33,386 nt of DNA from Poseidonibacter antarcticus (GTDB lineage Bacteria > Campylobacterota > Campylobacteria > Campylobacterales > Arcobacteraceae), in the NCBI RefSeq assembly GCF_003667345.1, contig NZ_RCWF01000018.1, forward strand, positions 1 through 33,386, given 5' to 3'. The notes under the pieces are model-generated. The model made no database searches and was not told where the DNA came from. It saw only the letters and a program-made list of their open reading frames with translations. This document shows, piece by piece, positions 31,685 through 33,386 of this stretch (its first letter is position 1; each line of letters begins with the position of its first letter). Made by a program: the position numbers and the translations under genes.

Positions 31685-33259
31685 TTATTTGGGTAGTTCA
31701 ATAACATTTAAATACTCTTTAAATGAAGTCTGTCCTAAATTATCTGAAGAATAAGAGTTAATTAACTCTCCTACAAAATCTACTAAATTATTTGCAGTAA
31801 CTTTTACACCTGTTTTATGTGCGAATCTACTTTCTTTTTCACCTTGTAGTTGTCCACCCAGAATTACATCATAACCTTCAACTCTATTTCCTTCTTTATC
31901 TCTTACTTTAGTTCCTATAAATCCAATATCAGAGATCTGAGGATGAGAACAAGCATTTCCACAACCTGATATTGCCATTGTTATGTTTTCATTAAAATCA
32001 GGAAATTTTTTTTCTAGTTCTCGAACAACAACTTTCGCATATTCTTTAGTTTCTGTAATACCAAATTTACAGAACTCTTTACCCGTGCAAGATTGAAGTC
32101 TCGCTCTAAAAGGGGAAGGAGAATAAGGATACCCTAATGCCTTAATTTCATCAGCTAAAGTTAGTGCATATTCATCTCTTACTCCATATATAATAAAATT
32201 CTGAGTTGGAGTAAGGGCTATACCTTTTACATGGTATTTATTACAAATATCACTTATTTGTTTGAAATCTTCTCCTGCAACTCTTCCTGAGTTTGTTGCA
32301 AAACCAATAAAAGATTCACCTTCTTGTTTTGCTTTATTAATTCCAAAATGATTTCTATTTTCAAAGGGAGTAATTTTAGGTTCTATTAATCCATCTTTAA
32401 GTCTATATCCTAATCTGTTTTCAATTTCTTTAATAAATTCTTCAAGCCCCCATTCATTAACTAAATGACGAACCCTTGCTTTATTTCTATTATCCCTATT
32501 ACCATGATCTCTAAATATTTCTGCACAAACTACAGCTACATCTTTTATTTGACATGCTTCAACATACTTTTTTGCTCTATATGCAATTTGTTTTGATTTA
32601 GATAGTCCACCAGCAAGTGTTAAATCAAATAATATTTCACCATTTTCATCTTTAAAAGCAGTAAAGGCTATATCTTGAACTTCATGATTAGCTGTATGTT
32701 TTCCACAACCAGAAATACCAACTTTATATTTTCTTGAAAAATTACAAAACCTATCATCATTTTTGTCAAAATAGGAATCAAGTTCTTTTACTAAATAGGA
32801 AGCATCAATTATTTCTTCAGGATCTATTCCTCCAATTGGAGATGTCATGATTGGTCTAGGTCCATCACCTGATGCCATTCTAGAAGTAAGACCTACTGAT
32901 TCTAATAGTTCTAAAATTTTAGGTATGTCCTTTATTTCAATATAATGAAATTGAATATTTTGTCTATTTGTAAAATCTACCAAACCTTTAGCATATTTTT
33001 GTCCTATTTTAGCTAAAACTTCTAATTGCTTTAAGTTTATTTTTGCATCTACAATTTTAATTCTCTTCATAAAATACTTTTTTTCTTCTAGCCCTTTTGA
33101 ATTAATATGAGGATACATACCATACCATTTTAACAATCCTATATAATCGTCACTTAAAGGTATACCCTCTAAAGCTTCTTTATATACATCATCGATTACT
33201 CTCAATGGATTTCTTGAAGCTTTTAATTTTTCTAATTCTGACAATTCTTTTTTAGACAT
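31685..33259 (-). CDS. Ferredoxin-type nitrite/sulfite reductase (siroheme, [4Fe-4S])
   Basis: A 524-residue single-chain reductase with the repeated ferredoxin-like and siroheme domains of the NirA/Sir family. The cluster and siroheme ligands are Cys391, Cys397, Cys433 and Cys437 (CX5C, then CX3C) in SCTGKEFC and SGCGNACSHP. MASGDGPRPIMTSP and VGISGCGKHTANHEV form the first repeat. Electrons come from a ferredoxin or similar donor, and six-electron reduction of nitrite to ammonia or sulfite to sulfide is expected; the sequence does not decide between them. The ATG follows a strong AGAGGAGAA RBS, 31 nt after an upstream partial ORF, and a terminator follows. Confidence 0.92.
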   Translation of the reverse strand: MSKKELSELEKLKASRNPLRVIDDVYKEALEGIPLSDDYIGLLKWYGMYPHINSKGLEEKKYFMKRIKIVDAKINLKQLEVLAKIGQKYAKGLVDFTNRQNIQFHYIEIKDIPKILELLESVGLTSRMASGDGPRPIMTSPIGGIDPEEIIDASYLVKELDSYFDKNDDRFCNFSRKYKVGISGCGKHTANHEVQDIAFTAFKDENGEILFDLTLAGGLSKSKQIAYRAKKYVEACQIKDVAVVCAEIFRDHGNRDNRNKARVRHLVNEWGLEEFIKEIENRLGYRLKDGLIEPKITPFENRNHFGINKAKQEGESFIGFATNSGRVAGEDFKQISDICNKYHVKGIALTPTQNFIIYGVRDEYALTLADEIKALGYPYSPSPFRARLQSCTGKEFCKFGITETKEYAKVVVRELEKKFPDFNENITMAISGCGNACSHPQISDIGFIGTKVRDKEGNRVEGYDVILGGQLQGEKESRFAHKTGVKVTANNLVDFVGELINSYSSDNLGQTSFKEYLNVIELPK

Positions 33260-33290
33260 AAGTTCTCCTCTATATCTTTAATCTTTTCAT

Positions 33291-33386
33291 TTAACCAACG
33301 AATATTTTAGCATCGTTAAAGAAACTAAAGTATAAAGTCACTATAGCTGAGACAACAAGTAAAATACCTATAATTTTGTCCATATC
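33291..33386 (-). CDS. C-terminus of an unidentified hydrophobic protein (partial) or 30-residue membrane peptide
   Basis: The minus-strand frame is open from the window edge to TAA at 33291 and encodes MDKIIGILLVVSAIVTLYF, then SFFNDAKIFVG. It is one membrane helix with a short polar end. The codon before the Met is GAT, so this may be an internal part of a longer membrane protein or a start at 33383; the edge prevents a decision. It lies 31 nt before the reductase start and probably shares its transcript. I do not recognise the family. Confidence 0.5.
   Translation of the reverse strand, partial: DMDKIIGILLVVSAIVTLYFSFFNDAKIFVG

Overview
The window is AT-rich (by eye roughly a quarter to a third G+C), densely coded, and has ordinary bacterial gene structure. 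HemE, GyrA (with Thr at codon 85), single-chain nitrite/sulfite reductase, DctPQM and an Allochromatium-type ferredoxin next to Ppx/GppA together suggest a Campylobacterota chromosome, most likely an Arcobacter-group organism. That placement is inference from protein style and gene content; no search was run. No phage, insertion sequence, CRISPR array or plasmid signature was seen.

Layout. (1) 1-5442, minus strand: gyrA, asd, a UPF0114 membrane protein and hemE are packed with 0-14 nt spacing, followed by tRNA-Asn with its own near-perfect sigma-70 promoter. (2) 5535-9310, minus strand: a GT-B glycosyltransferase-like gene, rpmB, a 2-TM RCK potassium channel, argJ and a small DUF465 protein that ends in a clear hairpin terminator. 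(3) 9482-10720, plus strand: a lone O-antigen ligase/polymerase-type membrane protein (TTG start), converging with an 18-nt overlap on the next block. (4) 10703-26981, minus strand: thirteen genes in a row with no gap over 46 nt. They run gltB, gltD, an inositol-monophosphatase-family protein, ferredoxin, Ppx/GppA, an LpxL-family acyltransferase, ELM1-family protein B, a UDP-sugar dehydrogenase, GT4, a polysaccharide deacetylase, GT4, ELM1-family protein A and a sialyltransferase-like protein. (5) 27237-30224, plus strand: a TRAP dicarboxylate-type transporter dctPQM with promoter -10, strong RBS and terminator. (6) 30241-30580, plus strand: a 61-residue putative lipoprotein and a previously easy-to-miss 39-residue membrane peptide coupled to it. 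(7) 30577-33386, minus strand: a glycerophosphodiesterase; a gene-poor stretch with a truncated PNPOx-family remnant; a nitrite/sulfite reductase with its terminator; and the C-terminus of an unidentified hydrophobic protein at the edge.

Functionally, the left side is housekeeping (haem, lysine/threonine/methionine precursor, arginine, gyrase, ribosome). Block 4 joins ammonia assimilation (GltBD) to an envelope-glycan locus that looks like lipooligosaccharide or LPS outer-core synthesis: lipid A acylation, a sugar acid supply enzyme, at least five glycosyltransferase-like proteins, a deacetylase and a ligase. No flippase, ABC exporter, heptosyltransferase or sialic-acid synthesis gene is present here, so the locus is probably only part of the pathway. 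I did not find a clearly new multi-gene system. The best candidates for something undescribed are the ELM1 pair with the sialyltransferase-like protein, the TTG-coupled 39-residue peptide, the potassium channel with a lost RCK glycine motif and a hairpin over its start codon, and the dyad between gltB and dctP.
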